Notes: a model not told the origin generated them from the letters alone. Positions 16,331 through 24,594 are shown, numbered from the stretch's first letter. The stretch is 64,000 nucleotides of DNA from JANPCX01 sp031431125 (GCA_031431125.1 JANPCX010000041.1:33771-97770); one strand, 5' to 3'. Translations and numbers: made by a program.

Positions 16331-16903
16331 TTACTTCTTATAGAACGCGAGGGTGACTTCACCCAGGCGAAAGCCGAATTTACTCATCACCGCTTTGTTC
16401 AGCATGACGCGCTCGTCCATCAGATACATCCAATCGTCGAATTGCACTTCGTAGACCGTTCCATCGACGGGCAGGTTCAAGGTGTACTTCCACTGGAAGG
16501 CATTGCCCGCCACTTGGCCTTGGGCCTGCCCTTTTACATCGTCTGCGGTGCCGGTGTAGCGGCCGTCTGCCAGTCGAGTCAGGCGCCAAATGCGGCGCTC
16601 TTTTTTGCCGTCGCTGTAGGTGAAATCTTCATCCAGCACACCTTGGTCACCTTGCCAGCTGCATTTCATCAGCACCGTGAAGCGCCGTACGACTTTGCCT
16701 GAGCGGTCGGTGAACAAGCCGTGTGCGACCAACTCGCCGTTGAAGTAGTCACGCAGATCGAGCAGCGGCTTCTCGGCCGCGTAATCGCTCGGTTTGGGGT
16801 CGGCCGCGCATCCGCCGAGCAGACCTGCGGTGGCAACCACGGCCAGCGTTGGCAGTGCAGTGGTGCGCAGCCACTGGCGCCGCGCAAGACTCTGTTGTGA
16901 CAT
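16331..16903 (-). CDS. DUF3833 lipoprotein
   Basis: A 190-aa exported lipoprotein matching DUF3833: signal with double Arg (ARRQWLRT), lipobox LLGGC, then LLDLRDYFNGELVAHGLFTDRSG and DGTVYEVQFDDWMYLMDERVMLNKA, both typical of the family. The fold is probably a beta-barrel lipid binder, but no function is established. It is found in many proteobacteria beside cfa, chalcone-isomerase-like and SDR genes, as here, which points to outer-membrane lipid handling. Confidence 0.85.
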   Translation of the reverse strand: MSQQSLARRQWLRTTALPTLAVVATAGLLGGCAADPKPSDYAAEKPLLDLRDYFNGELVAHGLFTDRSGKVVRRFTVLMKCSWQGDQGVLDEDFTYSDGKKERRIWRLTRLADGRYTGTADDVKGQAQGQVAGNAFQWKYTLNLPVDGTVYEVQFDDWMYLMDERVMLNKAVMSKFGFRLGEVTLAFYKK

Positions 16904-16907
16904 TCGA

Positions 16908-18224
16908 TTACTCCGGAGTTCTAGGGTGTATCCAATAGCGCCAGAGCAAGCCTGCGGCCAATAACTTCAAGGCGCAAGGCAAAAGGCAATAAGCCCAGGT
17001 CAGCGCTGCAAGTGCCTGTGCCGACTGGTTGCCCGGCGTGTAACCCCACCACTGCAGCAGCGGCAGTGCCAGGCCAGCGGCCAAGGCCAAATTGAGTTTG
17101 GTGGCGAAATTCCACCAACCAAAGTAAGCGCCTTCTGCCAAACCGCCATGGCCTGCACGCTGGATCACACCAGCCAAGAGCGCGCTGGGCAAGGTCAAAT
17201 CGGCACCCAAGGCCAGGCCACTGAGAATGCAAACGGCGGTAAAGCCGGCGACATCGCCCGCCCCCAGGGCCGTGGCCCATACGAATACCGCCACCGACAA
17301 CCCCATGCCCAGCAGCCAGCTGCGTGACAAGCCCAAGGCCTTCACCGCACGCACCCACAGCGGCACCGACAGGCCAGCGGCCGCAAAGTAGCTCGCCAGG
17401 AACAAGGCCTCGTGCTGCGGCGACTGCAGTCTGTCGGCGATGAAAAAAAGCACCAAGGTGGCGGGTATGGCGCTGGCTGTTCCATTGACCAGGTATACCG
17501 CCAACAAACGCCGAAACGCCGGTGTTTGGAAAGGCAAGTTCATGGACACCGTCTGGGTCGCAGTGACAGGCGACGCCAGCGGGCGCGGTGAGAACCACAG
17601 CAGGACCAGCCCCAAGGCCAAGGTCAGGGCGAACACAGTGGCTGTAACGGCCATGCCCGCTTGGGCACTGAGAACGCTGGCCAGCAGCACGCCCAGAAGT
17701 GCCAAGCCTTCGCGCCACCCGACGATGCTGGCGCGCTGCGCACTGTCACCGCCAAGTCGCGCGCCCCAACTCTGGTGAACCACGGTGACCACACTGAAGC
17801 TCAAATACGTCAGCACCAAACAAAAGGCGCACCATACGAGCACGGTATTCGCATCCGCGCGCGCAGGCGGTGGCGGGAAAAATAGCAGGACGAATCCCAG
17901 GGCGAGCAACACAGCCGCGCCCAACGCGGCGCGCCACGCTTGGGTTGAAGACCGCCCCAACAACCTGTCTACCCAGCGGCCGATGAAAGGGTCGGCCACC
18001 GCGTCGAGCAGCCGTGTGAGCAGCAGCACCACACCCAAGGTGGCCAAGGCCACACCAAACTCGCGGGCGTAATAGGGTGGCAGCACGACATACAGCGGCA
18101 GCGCCACAAAAGCCAATGGCAAACCCAAACCACCATAAGCCAGGCCTTGCTGCGAGCCGCCTCGCCACAAAGGGGTGGTTTGGATTTCAGCTGGCGTTGA
18201 AGCCGTCTTCAACGCGGCGGTCAT
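16908..18224 (-). CDS. MFS transporter of the glycoside-pentoside-hexuronide symporter type
   Basis: Inner-membrane carrier of 438 aa with about 12 hydrophobic segments. The pattern near the N-terminus (YVVLPPYYAREFGVALATLG...DAVADPFIGRWVDR) is the GPH/MFS_2 signature, and GAYFGWWNFATKLNLALAAGLALPLL is the matching C-terminal one. The ATG overlaps the stop of the chalcone-isomerase-like gene. A GPH symporter also occurs in the RpoE-ChrR-controlled gene set of Rhodobacter as I recall; the cargo is unknown, perhaps a lipid or lysolipid. Confidence 0.85.
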   Translation of the reverse strand: MTAALKTASTPAEIQTTPLWRGGSQQGLAYGGLGLPLAFVALPLYVVLPPYYAREFGVALATLGVVLLLTRLLDAVADPFIGRWVDRLLGRSSTQAWRAALGAAVLLALGFVLLFFPPPPARADANTVLVWCAFCLVLTYLSFSVVTVVHQSWGARLGGDSAQRASIVGWREGLALLGVLLASVLSAQAGMAVTATVFALTLALGLVLLWFSPRPLASPVTATQTVSMNLPFQTPAFRRLLAVYLVNGTASAIPATLVLFFIADRLQSPQHEALFLASYFAAAGLSVPLWVRAVKALGLSRSWLLGMGLSVAVFVWATALGAGDVAGFTAVCILSGLALGADLTLPSALLAGVIQRAGHGGLAEGAYFGWWNFATKLNLALAAGLALPLLQWWGYTPGNQSAQALAALTWAYCLLPCALKLLAAGLLWRYWIHPRTPE

Positions 18225-18814
18225 GGCCGCCCCAAATGGGGCTTGAGCAAAGCCAGTCGCAGCTTGGGTTCACTGGTGCGCGGCGACAACCAAATGGAGA
18301 AAAAAGCGCGGGTGAAGTCGGCATCACGCACTTCGCCGCGCAACTTTCCATTGAAGTAAACGCGGGTGGACTCACCAGGAAACTGCAGGCCGGTGATTCG
18401 ATCGCCAGCGGTGACGTCAGGGAACATTTTTTTCATCTCCACCAACCACAACTCCGCCTGTTGTGGAGAGACGTCGCTGTGTTTGCGCATTTCCACCAAA
18501 GAGCGTTCGGCGATCAACTCGCCTTTGAGGCTGCGGGCGTATTCCAGCTCCAGCGCCAAAGCGTGTTGTTCAAAACCCTCGGGGATGAAGTTGCCCTGTA
18601 CCCAGAGCCTGGCGTCGTACACATGCAGACGAAGAAAGGTGAGCTTTCCACTGCCTCGGTAGTGGGCATCGGGCAGGGCGGCCAGCACTTCTGCGGGGGG
18701 CTTCTTGGCGGCGGTGGTAGACGTGGCCCAGGACCATGGCGTCGCAACCGACAGACCGACAGCCGCCGCAGCGTGAAGCCAATCACGGCGGTGGGTGGAT
18801 GCGGGCAGGTTCAT
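18221..18814 (-). CDS. Chalcone isomerase-like protein
   Basis: Exported 197-aa protein of the chalcone-isomerase-like family. The signal (RRDWLHAAAAVGLSVATPWSWA) is followed by GSGKLTFLRLHVYDARLWV, LELEYARSLKGELIAERSLVEMRK and TGLQFPGESTRVYFNGKLRGEV, all hallmarks of the fold. Plant relatives include fatty-acid-binding proteins, so a periplasmic fatty acid or lipid binder is plausible; true chalcone isomerisation is unlikely. Overlaps the MFS gene (ATGA) and follows the Cfa-like gene by 9 bp. Confidence 0.85.
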   Translation of the reverse strand: MNLPASTHRRDWLHAAAAVGLSVATPWSWATSTTAAKKPPAEVLAALPDAHYRGSGKLTFLRLHVYDARLWVQGNFIPEGFEQHALALELEYARSLKGELIAERSLVEMRKHSDVSPQQAELWLVEMKKMFPDVTAGDRITGLQFPGESTRVYFNGKLRGEVRDADFTRAFFSIWLSPRTSEPKLRLALLKPHLGRP

Positions 18815-18823
18815 GCCTTCACC

Positions 18824-20059
18824 TCAATCGCGCTGCAAAGTGAACTGCATGACCGAGGTGCTGCCACAAGCGAAAGCCGCTTCGCAGTAGGCCAAGTAGA
18901 ACTCCCAAATGCGTATGAAACGAGTGTCAAAACCGAGGTGGCGCACTGCGGGGTCTTGTCGCAGAAAACTGTCTCGCCAGCGTTTGAGTGTCTCTGCGTA
19001 GTCCAAACCAAAGTCAAGTTCGTTGACCACACGCAATCCCGCTTGGCCCGCTGCCTTGCGGAATTCTGTTGGACTCGGCAACAGGCCGCCGGGGAAGATG
19101 TACTGTTGGATGAAGTCGGTGGACTTCACGTAACGCGCGAACAAATCGTCGCGGATGGTGATGCTTTGGATGCAGGCTTTGCCACCTGGTTTGAGCTGAC
19201 GATGAATGGTTTGGAAATACCCGGCCCAGTACTGCCTGCCAACGGCCTCAAACATCTCGATGGACACCACGGCGTCAAAAGGCCCGTCGTTGATGTCGCG
19301 GTAGTCTTGAAAACGCAGGGTGCCGGGCAGCTTGGCACTTTTCAATCGATCTTGTCCCCAAGCCAGCTGTTCGCCAGATAGCGTGACGCCGGTAACTTCG
19401 GCGCTGAACTCTCGTGCGGCGCACTCCGCCAAGGCACCCCAGCCGCAACCAATTTCCAGAACCCTGTCGCCAACGCGCACGCCGGCCTCTTGCAGCGAGC
19501 GGCGCACTTTGGCCCATTGCGCATCGATCAAGGGCCGGCTGGTATCGCCCTCGAACCAGGCGCTGCTGTAGTTCATGCTGGGATCGAGCCACAGCCGATA
19601 GAACGCGTTGCCCAAGTCGTAGTGCGCGTGGATGTTTTTTTTGCTGCCCCGGCGCGAGTTGCGGTGCAGCAGGTGTTTGGCGCGGTATAGCAAAGAGCCC
19701 CACCAGGAGCCAAACACCAAGTTGTCGATTTCCTCGCGGTTGGCCAGGAAGAGTTTGAGCAAACGGGTCAGATCTGGACTTGTCCAATCGCCCGCAATGA
19801 AACTTTCAGCCAAGCCAATGTCGCCTGACTTCAACACGGCAGAACAAACGTTCCAGTTGTGCAGCCTCAGAGCGGCGTGCAGCTCATGGCTGGTGCCGCT
19901 GCTGGCGTCCACATGGGATCCGAACCGCGCATGACTGCCATCGGGAAGTTGCACATCCAGCACACCGTGACGCAGCTTTTTGAGCAAGTGGAATACAGCG
20001 TCTGCAGCAGCGGGCGCGTTGGAGGGCAGGGTGATGGGTGTGAGTGTGGCTGAGTTCAT
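18824..20059 (-). CDS. Cyclopropane-fatty-acyl-phospholipid synthase family methyltransferase
   Basis: SAM-dependent enzyme of 411 aa that adds a methyl or methylene group to unsaturated acyl chains of membrane phospholipids. The SAM motif is VLEIGCGWGALAE, followed by CfaS signatures (GVTLSGEQLAWGQDRLK; SIEMFEAVGRQYWAGYF; IFPGGLLPSP). It could be a true cyclopropane synthase or, given the flavin oxidase and DUF1365 partners, a relative of the methyltransferases that start furan fatty acid synthesis in Rhodobacter. Sequence alone does not decide. Confidence 0.9.
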   Translation of the reverse strand: MNSATLTPITLPSNAPAAADAVFHLLKKLRHGVLDVQLPDGSHARFGSHVDASSGTSHELHAALRLHNWNVCSAVLKSGDIGLAESFIAGDWTSPDLTRLLKLFLANREEIDNLVFGSWWGSLLYRAKHLLHRNSRRGSKKNIHAHYDLGNAFYRLWLDPSMNYSSAWFEGDTSRPLIDAQWAKVRRSLQEAGVRVGDRVLEIGCGWGALAECAAREFSAEVTGVTLSGEQLAWGQDRLKSAKLPGTLRFQDYRDINDGPFDAVVSIEMFEAVGRQYWAGYFQTIHRQLKPGGKACIQSITIRDDLFARYVKSTDFIQQYIFPGGLLPSPTEFRKAAGQAGLRVVNELDFGLDYAETLKRWRDSFLRQDPAVRHLGFDTRFIRIWEFYLAYCEAAFACGSTSVMQFTLQRD

Positions 20060-20102
20060 GGCGACGTCGGGACGGGGTGCGGGCTAGGGTGTACGGATAT
20101 CG

Positions 20103-20885
20103 TCAGCGTGTGACAAACACATCGGGCGCTGGCGGTTTGTTCACAAACGGAATGCGTTTGGCCCACAACTTCATCGCCTGCCAGTGGATGCGTGCGATCA
20201 AGCCCCAGGTCATGAGCGGCATGCCGAAGAAGGCGGCGAGCAGGCTGCGGCGTGTCAAGGGCTGTAATTGACCCGACACGCTGGTTTGAATCAAAGGTCC
20301 TAGCGCGTCATCATGGTCAATGCGAACCACCGTGCGCTCGTTGGCGGTGCGCATGAAACGGAAGCGATAAGTCCCGGTCACGTGGCAAAAAGGGGACACA
20401 TGAAAGACCTTGTTGGCCTGGCATTCTTTGCCCCAAGCGAGTTGCGAGCCTTGCAGCAAATAACAGTGTTTTTCGCCAAAGGTGTTGTTCACTTCGACCA
20501 CGACAGCGGTCAAGCTGTTGTCGGCGCGGTGGCAGTACCAAAAACTCACGGGTTTGAAGGTGTAGCCCAATACACGCGGGTAGCAGTGCAACCAGACCTC
20601 ACCTGAGGCGTCTCGAATACCCTCTTGTTGCAGCAACTCGTCCAACCATTGCAGGCAATCGGCGCGCCCGTCGCCGTGGTCGCCGTCCGAAAAGCTGATC
20701 AACCCCCAACGGTTGCGGGGCAAATCTGCCGCGGGCTGTTGGCGCAATTGCCGCAGTGGCAACATCAAAAAATACGTGGGGTAAGAAAAGGCATGGGTCT
20801 GGGGGCGCAAACGCCGGTGCCGCACTTGGCCACGGCCGAGCAGCGCTTGGGCAGGCGCTGCGTCCAAGGTTTGCCGTGTTTTCAA
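20103..20885 (-). CDS. DUF1365 domain-containing protein
   Basis: About 260 aa, recognised by VRHRRLRPQTHAFSYPTYFLMLPL, LGYTFKPVSFWYCHRADNSLTAVVVEVNNTFGE and KVFHVSPFCHVTGTYRFRF. The biochemical role of DUF1365 is not established, but the gene is nearly always beside a flavin amine oxidase and a Cfa-type methyltransferase, as here, so it likely acts on the same lipid. I place the start at the TTG at 20885, overlapping the oxidase stop as TTGA; another TTG at 20930 would give 275 aa. Confidence 0.85.
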   Translation of the reverse strand: MKTRQTLDAAPAQALLGRGQVRHRRLRPQTHAFSYPTYFLMLPLRQLRQQPAADLPRNRWGLISFSDGDHGDGRADCLQWLDELLQQEGIRDASGEVWLHCYPRVLGYTFKPVSFWYCHRADNSLTAVVVEVNNTFGEKHCYLLQGSQLAWGKECQANKVFHVSPFCHVTGTYRFRFMRTANERTVVRIDHDDALGPLIQTSVSGQLQPLTRRSLLAAFFGMPLMTWGLIARIHWQAMKLWAKRIPFVNKPPAPDVFVTR

Positions 20886-22210
20886 GCTGCCTCCAGATGG
20901 GCGGTGCGATCCTGCGTGGCTTGAGACCAACTTTTACGCAAACCGTCCAGTACCGCCAGGCCTGACATCAAGCCATCCTCGTGAAAACCATACCTCGTCC
21001 AGGCACCACAAAACCAACGGCCGCCCGCGCCTTGAAGCGACGGCACCCGGATTTGTGCTGCGATGGCGGCTGCGTCAAAAACGGGGTGGGCGTAGTCGTA
21101 CTCGCCTTGGATGGTGTCTGGGCGCGGTTCGGTCACGGGATTGAGTGACACGACCACAGGGGTCTCAAAAGGCAGTGGCTGGAGTTTGTTGATGAGGTAG
21201 TGCAAACACACGCTGGACCGTTCTTGGTCGGGGTGCTGGGCGCGTTCGTAGTTCCAGGCGGCCCAGGCCAAACGGCGCTGGGGCAAGACAGCGGTGTCGG
21301 TGTGCAGCACGGCGCGATTGCGGTGGTAGCGAATGGCACCTAGTACCTCGTTTTCGGCCTGGCTCGGGTCGGCCAACAGTTTCAGGGCGTGGTCGCTGTG
21401 ACAAGCCAGCACAACATCATCAAAACGTTCGCTGCCTGTATCGGTGCTGACCACGACAGCCGTGGCAGCTGTGTCTGGCCCCAAGCGCGTGACACGGCGC
21501 ACCGGGGTGTTCAGCCGCGCATCGGGAATCTTTTGCAACATCTTGTCCACATAGTGTTTGGCCCCACCCACCACGGTGAACCAACGTGGTCGATTCGCCA
21601 CTTGAATCAGACCATGGTTGTCGCAAAACCGGATCATGGTGTGGACAGGGAACTTCAGCATTTGTGCGGTGGGGCAGGACCAAATGCAGCCGATCATGGG
21701 TAGAAAATACCAGTCGCGGAACACCTGGTTGAATCGATGTTCATCCAAGAAGTCGCCGATAGACTGCTCCAGCAGCGCCGCGGAACTGGATTGCGCCAAT
21801 GCTGTGCACAAACGGTTGAAGCGAAACACGTCAGCCAGCATGATCAAGAAAGCAGGCCGCGCCAGATTGCGCCGCTGGGCGAACACCGTGTTGAGCGTGG
21901 AGCCGTTCCACTCCAAATTCGCTTGTGGTACTTTGACTGAGAACGACATGTCCGAGCCCGCTGTTTCCACCTTCAACTCTTTGAAGAGGCGGATCAGGTT
22001 CGGGTAGGTGCGCTCGTTGAAGACCAAAAAGCCTGTGTCCACGCCGTGGCGCATGGCCCCTTGAGGCGTGTTGACCTTGACATCGACGGTGTGGGTGTGG
22101 CCACCGAAATAGTCTCCGGATTCAAACAGGGTGACCTGGGCCAGTCCCGCCAATCCGTGGGCGACCGACAGGCCAGAAATGCCTGAGCCGATGACGGCAA
22201 CGCGTCGCAT
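20882..22210 (-). CDS. FAD-dependent amine-oxidase-like protein
   Basis: Flavoprotein of 442 aa. FAD fold VAVIGSGISGLSVAHGLAG at the start, then the GGHTHTVDV motif and VDTGFLVFNERTYPNLIRLFKEL; close to the terminus GAGGRWFCGAWTRYGFHEDGL. This subfamily belongs to the NAD/FAD oxidoreductases paired with DUF1365 and Cfa proteins. In Rhodobacter a related protein of the singlet-oxygen regulon has been linked to furan fatty acid formation. First conserved gene of the operon, 3 bp after a possible small ORF. Likely lipid-chain oxidation, by inference. Confidence 0.88.
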   Translation of the reverse strand: MRRVAVIGSGISGLSVAHGLAGLAQVTLFESGDYFGGHTHTVDVKVNTPQGAMRHGVDTGFLVFNERTYPNLIRLFKELKVETAGSDMSFSVKVPQANLEWNGSTLNTVFAQRRNLARPAFLIMLADVFRFNRLCTALAQSSSAALLEQSIGDFLDEHRFNQVFRDWYFLPMIGCIWSCPTAQMLKFPVHTMIRFCDNHGLIQVANRPRWFTVVGGAKHYVDKMLQKIPDARLNTPVRRVTRLGPDTAATAVVVSTDTGSERFDDVVLACHSDHALKLLADPSQAENEVLGAIRYHRNRAVLHTDTAVLPQRRLAWAAWNYERAQHPDQERSSVCLHYLINKLQPLPFETPVVVSLNPVTEPRPDTIQGEYDYAHPVFDAAAIAAQIRVPSLQGAGGRWFCGAWTRYGFHEDGLMSGLAVLDGLRKSWSQATQDRTAHLEAA

Positions 22211-22213
22211 GGC

Positions 22214-22462
22214 TCAGGGCGCCGCAACTGCGGGAATAAAGGTTGCTGCACAGCGCCCCGCGGCGAACTCGGGAGGGAGGGAGGAGGAGGAAAACCGCCT
22301 CGGGATTTCTGACAGACAGGCTGTCAGGCTGTGCAACAAAAAAACGTCGTGGGCACCGAAATGCTGCGCCAACCAACTTACTGTCGTTCGATGAAATCGC
22401 TTGGACGGAGTTCCACCGCTGATACGTTTTTTTTGCGATTCAGCCGCGGTGCCGTGAGCCAT
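22214..22462 (-). CDS. Possible small protein at the head of the lipid operon
   Basis: An 82-aa frame starting with ATG at 22462, with a good ribosome site (AGGAGAGG, 4 bp before ATG) and a stop 3 bp before the next gene. No domain is recognised; the product has a basic N-terminal half and an odd Ser-Ser-Ser-Ser-Leu-Pro-Pro stretch encoded by a GGGA-repeat region. Codon use is less biased than in neighbours, so it could be a leader peptide or chance. Good start signal, weak coding evidence. Confidence 0.4.
   Translation of the reverse strand: MAHGTAAESQKKRISGGTPSKRFHRTTVSWLAQHFGAHDVFLLHSLTACLSEIPRRFSSSSLPPEFAAGRCAATFIPAVAAP
22309..22327. repeat. Inverted repeat CTGACAG-N5-CTGTCAG
   Basis: Perfect 7-bp arms around ACAGG, inside the small frame upstream of the amine oxidase gene. 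It could be an operator or an RNA hairpin affecting the operon's leader. An A7 run follows shortly after on the plus strand. Confidence 0.55.
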
Positions 22463-22571
22463 CGAACCTCTCCTGTAGCCTGGTAAGTTCTGAATATAGA
22501 CTGAATGGTATCAAAAAAAACCATGCAGTAGCACTTTCGGCGGCAGAAAAACAAATTTTCCGATCTGTCAA

Positions 22572-22586
22572 TTTGTCTAGGACAAA
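22572..22586. promoter_or_regulatory. Palindromic operator candidate TTTGTC-TAG-GACAAA
   Basis: A perfect 6-bp palindrome around TAG in the divergent region between the regulator and the lipid operon. It covers the -35 of the regulator's own promoter. A partial copy (TTTGTC-TAA-GACGAT) lies at 22635-22649, exactly 63 bp away. The placement is what one expects for a CarH/LitR-type repressor, but binding is inference. Confidence 0.6.
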
Positions 22587-22607
22587 AGATTTCTTTGTGC
22601 TCATAAT
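22579..22607 (+). promoter_or_regulatory. Promoter of the MerR/CarH-like regulator
   Basis: -35 AGGACA (22579-22584), 17-bp spacer, -10 CATAAT (22602-22607). The -35 falls within the palindrome described separately, which suggests autorepression. Transcription would begin at about 22614, so the message is leaderless if the ATG at 22615 is used. Confidence 0.5.
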
Positions 22608-22614
22608 AAGCTCC

Positions 22615-23592
22615 ATGGACACATTAGTAAACAGTTTGTCTAAGACGATGTTGCCTCGCAACGAGCGCGGTTTGACTTTGTCGATCGCCGCCGTTGAACG
22701 TGACACTGGTTTGTCCAAGGACACGCTGAGGATATGGGAGCGGCGTTACGGCTTTCCTGTCCCGCTTCGTGATGAACAAGGTGAGCGTGCCTATCCGTTG
22801 GATCAGGTGAAAAAACTGCGGGTGGTCAAACGTTTGCTGGATGGGGGGCATCGCCCCGGCCGTGTGGTATCCATGCCCATGGAGGCCCTGCTGACGCTGA
22901 GCGAAAACAGCTTGGGCGCGGTGAAACAGGTGCCGTCCCAGGAACTGCCCGATGTACGCCCCTGGGTTGGTTTGTTGCGCAGCCACGATGTGGAGGCGCT
23001 GCGGCAGCAGTTGGTGCAAGCGCATATGCGTTTAGGTTTAAGCCGATTTGTGACCGATGTGGTCACGCCTTTGAATACGCTGATCGGCGACAGTTGGATG
23101 CGCGGCCAACTGGAAATTTTTGAAGAACATCTTTATGCCGAAGTACTGCAGGGCGTGTTGCGGTCCGCTTTGTCACAGCTGCCCCGGCCCGAACCCGGGC
23201 GCGGACCACGGGTGCTGCTGACCACTTTCCCCGGAGAACCCCATGGCTTGGGTTTGTTGATGGCCGAGGTGCTGTTCGTGCTGGAAGGGGCCGAGTGCGT
23301 GTCGCTTGGCGTGCAAACCCCCATATGGAACATTGTTTTGGCGTCCCAAGCGCTGCGCGTTGACATCGTTGCCCTGGGGTTCACGGGTTGTATGAATCCC
23401 AACCAGGTGGTGGATGGGCTGTCTGAGCTTCGCGGCAAGTGTTCACCCAGCACAGCCATATGGACAGGTGGTGCGGCACCAGTCCTGCATCGCCGCGGCG
23501 TTCAAGGCGTCGCGGCGCTGTCTTCATTGCGCGAAATTTCCGAGCATGTGGTGTCTTGGCGAGTCGCCCACAAACCGGCGATGGCCGCTTGA
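22615..23592 (+). CDS. MerR-family regulator with cobalamin-binding domain (CarH/LitR type)
   Basis: Predicted B12-based photoreceptor repressor, 325 aa. N-terminal MerR helix-turn-helix (residues about 20-90: LSIAAVERDTGLSKDTLRIWERRYGFP). Then a helical bundle with the W-x9-EH motif (W161, E171, H172), and a Rossmann cobalamin domain with ExHxxG (E208, H210, G213), where H210 should be the lower cobalt ligand. The residue after W161 is Met; in Thermus CarH that place is the His that binds cobalt after photolysis. Start uncertain: ATG 22615 or ATG 22648. Divergent from the lipid operon, which it probably represses in the dark. Confidence 0.87.
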   Translation: MDTLVNSLSKTMLPRNERGLTLSIAAVERDTGLSKDTLRIWERRYGFPVPLRDEQGERAYPLDQVKKLRVVKRLLDGGHRPGRVVSMPMEALLTLSENSLGAVKQVPSQELPDVRPWVGLLRSHDVEALRQQLVQAHMRLGLSRFVTDVVTPLNTLIGDSWMRGQLEIFEEHLYAEVLQGVLRSALSQLPRPEPGRGPRVLLTTFPGEPHGLGLLMAEVLFVLEGAECVSLGVQTPIWNIVLASQALRVDIVALGFTGCMNPNQVVDGLSELRGKCSPSTAIWTGGAAPVLHRRGVQGVAALSSLREISEHVVSWRVAHKPAMAA

Positions 23593-23701
23593 TCTTCCGC
23601 TCTTCTTCATGGCAAAACCTGCTGTCAATGGGGGCTTGGTGAACCACCATCATCAACGGTGACTAGAATTACCGGAAATTACCTCGCGGAAACCCCCCCC
23701 C

Positions 23702-24580
23702 ATGGCCTCCATGCTCTACCCGGAACTCTTCAAACAACTCGAAGCTGTGCGCTGGAGCATGGACACCGACATTCCCTGGGATCGTTTTGATGCCGGCCTG
23801 CTGTCTGATGAGCAAGCCCAAACGATCAAGATGAACGCCATCACCGAATGGGCTGCATTGCCCGCCACCGAAATGTTTCTGCGCGACAACCGCGACGACA
23901 GCGACTTTTCCGCCTTCATGAGCGTGTGGTTCTTTGAAGAACAAAAACACGCCTTGGTGTTGATGGAGTACTTGCGGCGTTTCCGGCCCGAGCTGGTGCC
24001 CACCGAAGAAGAGCTGCATGAGGTGCGTTTTGAGTTTGATCCAGCGCCAGCGCTGGAAACGCTGATGCTTCACTTCTGCGGTGAAATTCGACTGAACCAC
24101 TGGTACCGCCGTGCTGCGGAATGGCACAACGAACCGGTGATCAAAGCCATTTATGAAACCTTGGCCCGCGATGAAGCCCGCCACGGCGGTGCTTACCTGC
24201 GTTATATGAAACGGGCGATGCAAAAGTTCGGTGACGAAGCCCGTGCCGCTTTTGCCAAGGTGGGTGTGTTGATGGCCAGCGCCCGCCGTACCGCGCAGGC
24301 TTTGCACCCCACCAATTTGCATGTGAACGAAAAACTATTTCCCCGCGACACCGTGCAAAGCCGCGTGCCCAACCCGCTGTGGTTGGAACAGTGGCTGGAT
24401 AAACAGATTCAATTCGACGCGGTGTGGGAAGGCAAAGTGGTGGAGCGCATCCTGCACAACATGAGCCTGCTGATGGAGCGCAGTTTTGCCAGCGTGCAAG
24501 AGTTGAATCGTTTTCGCAAAGAAGTCACTGCGGCGGTGGCCGCCAAAGCCCTGGCGACCGGCGGCCTGCAGCCTGGTTGA
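23702..24580 (+). CDS. Ferritin-like diiron protein, related to acyl-ACP desaturases
   Basis: A 292-aa, largely helical protein with two iron-binding motifs: EExxH (E80, H83 in FFEEQKHALV) and DExRH (E158, H161 in LARDEARHGGAY), with a further Glu near 49-57. That pattern is shared by ferritin-like oxygenases, including soluble acyl-ACP desaturases (W..EExRH / DExRH). An oxidase or desaturase role is likely; storage ferritin is not, since the chain is too long. The ATG is directly preceded by a run of nine C, with GCGGAAA before that as ribosome site. It lies just after the CarH-like regulator and may belong to the same response. Confidence 0.75.
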   Translation: MASMLYPELFKQLEAVRWSMDTDIPWDRFDAGLLSDEQAQTIKMNAITEWAALPATEMFLRDNRDDSDFSAFMSVWFFEEQKHALVLMEYLRRFRPELVPTEEELHEVRFEFDPAPALETLMLHFCGEIRLNHWYRRAAEWHNEPVIKAIYETLARDEARHGGAYLRYMKRAMQKFGDEARAAFAKVGVLMASARRTAQALHPTNLHVNEKLFPRDTVQSRVPNPLWLEQWLDKQIQFDAVWEGKVVERILHNMSLLMERSFASVQELNRFRKEVTAAVAAKALATGGLQPG

Positions 24581-24594
24581 TACCCAGGTAAAAC

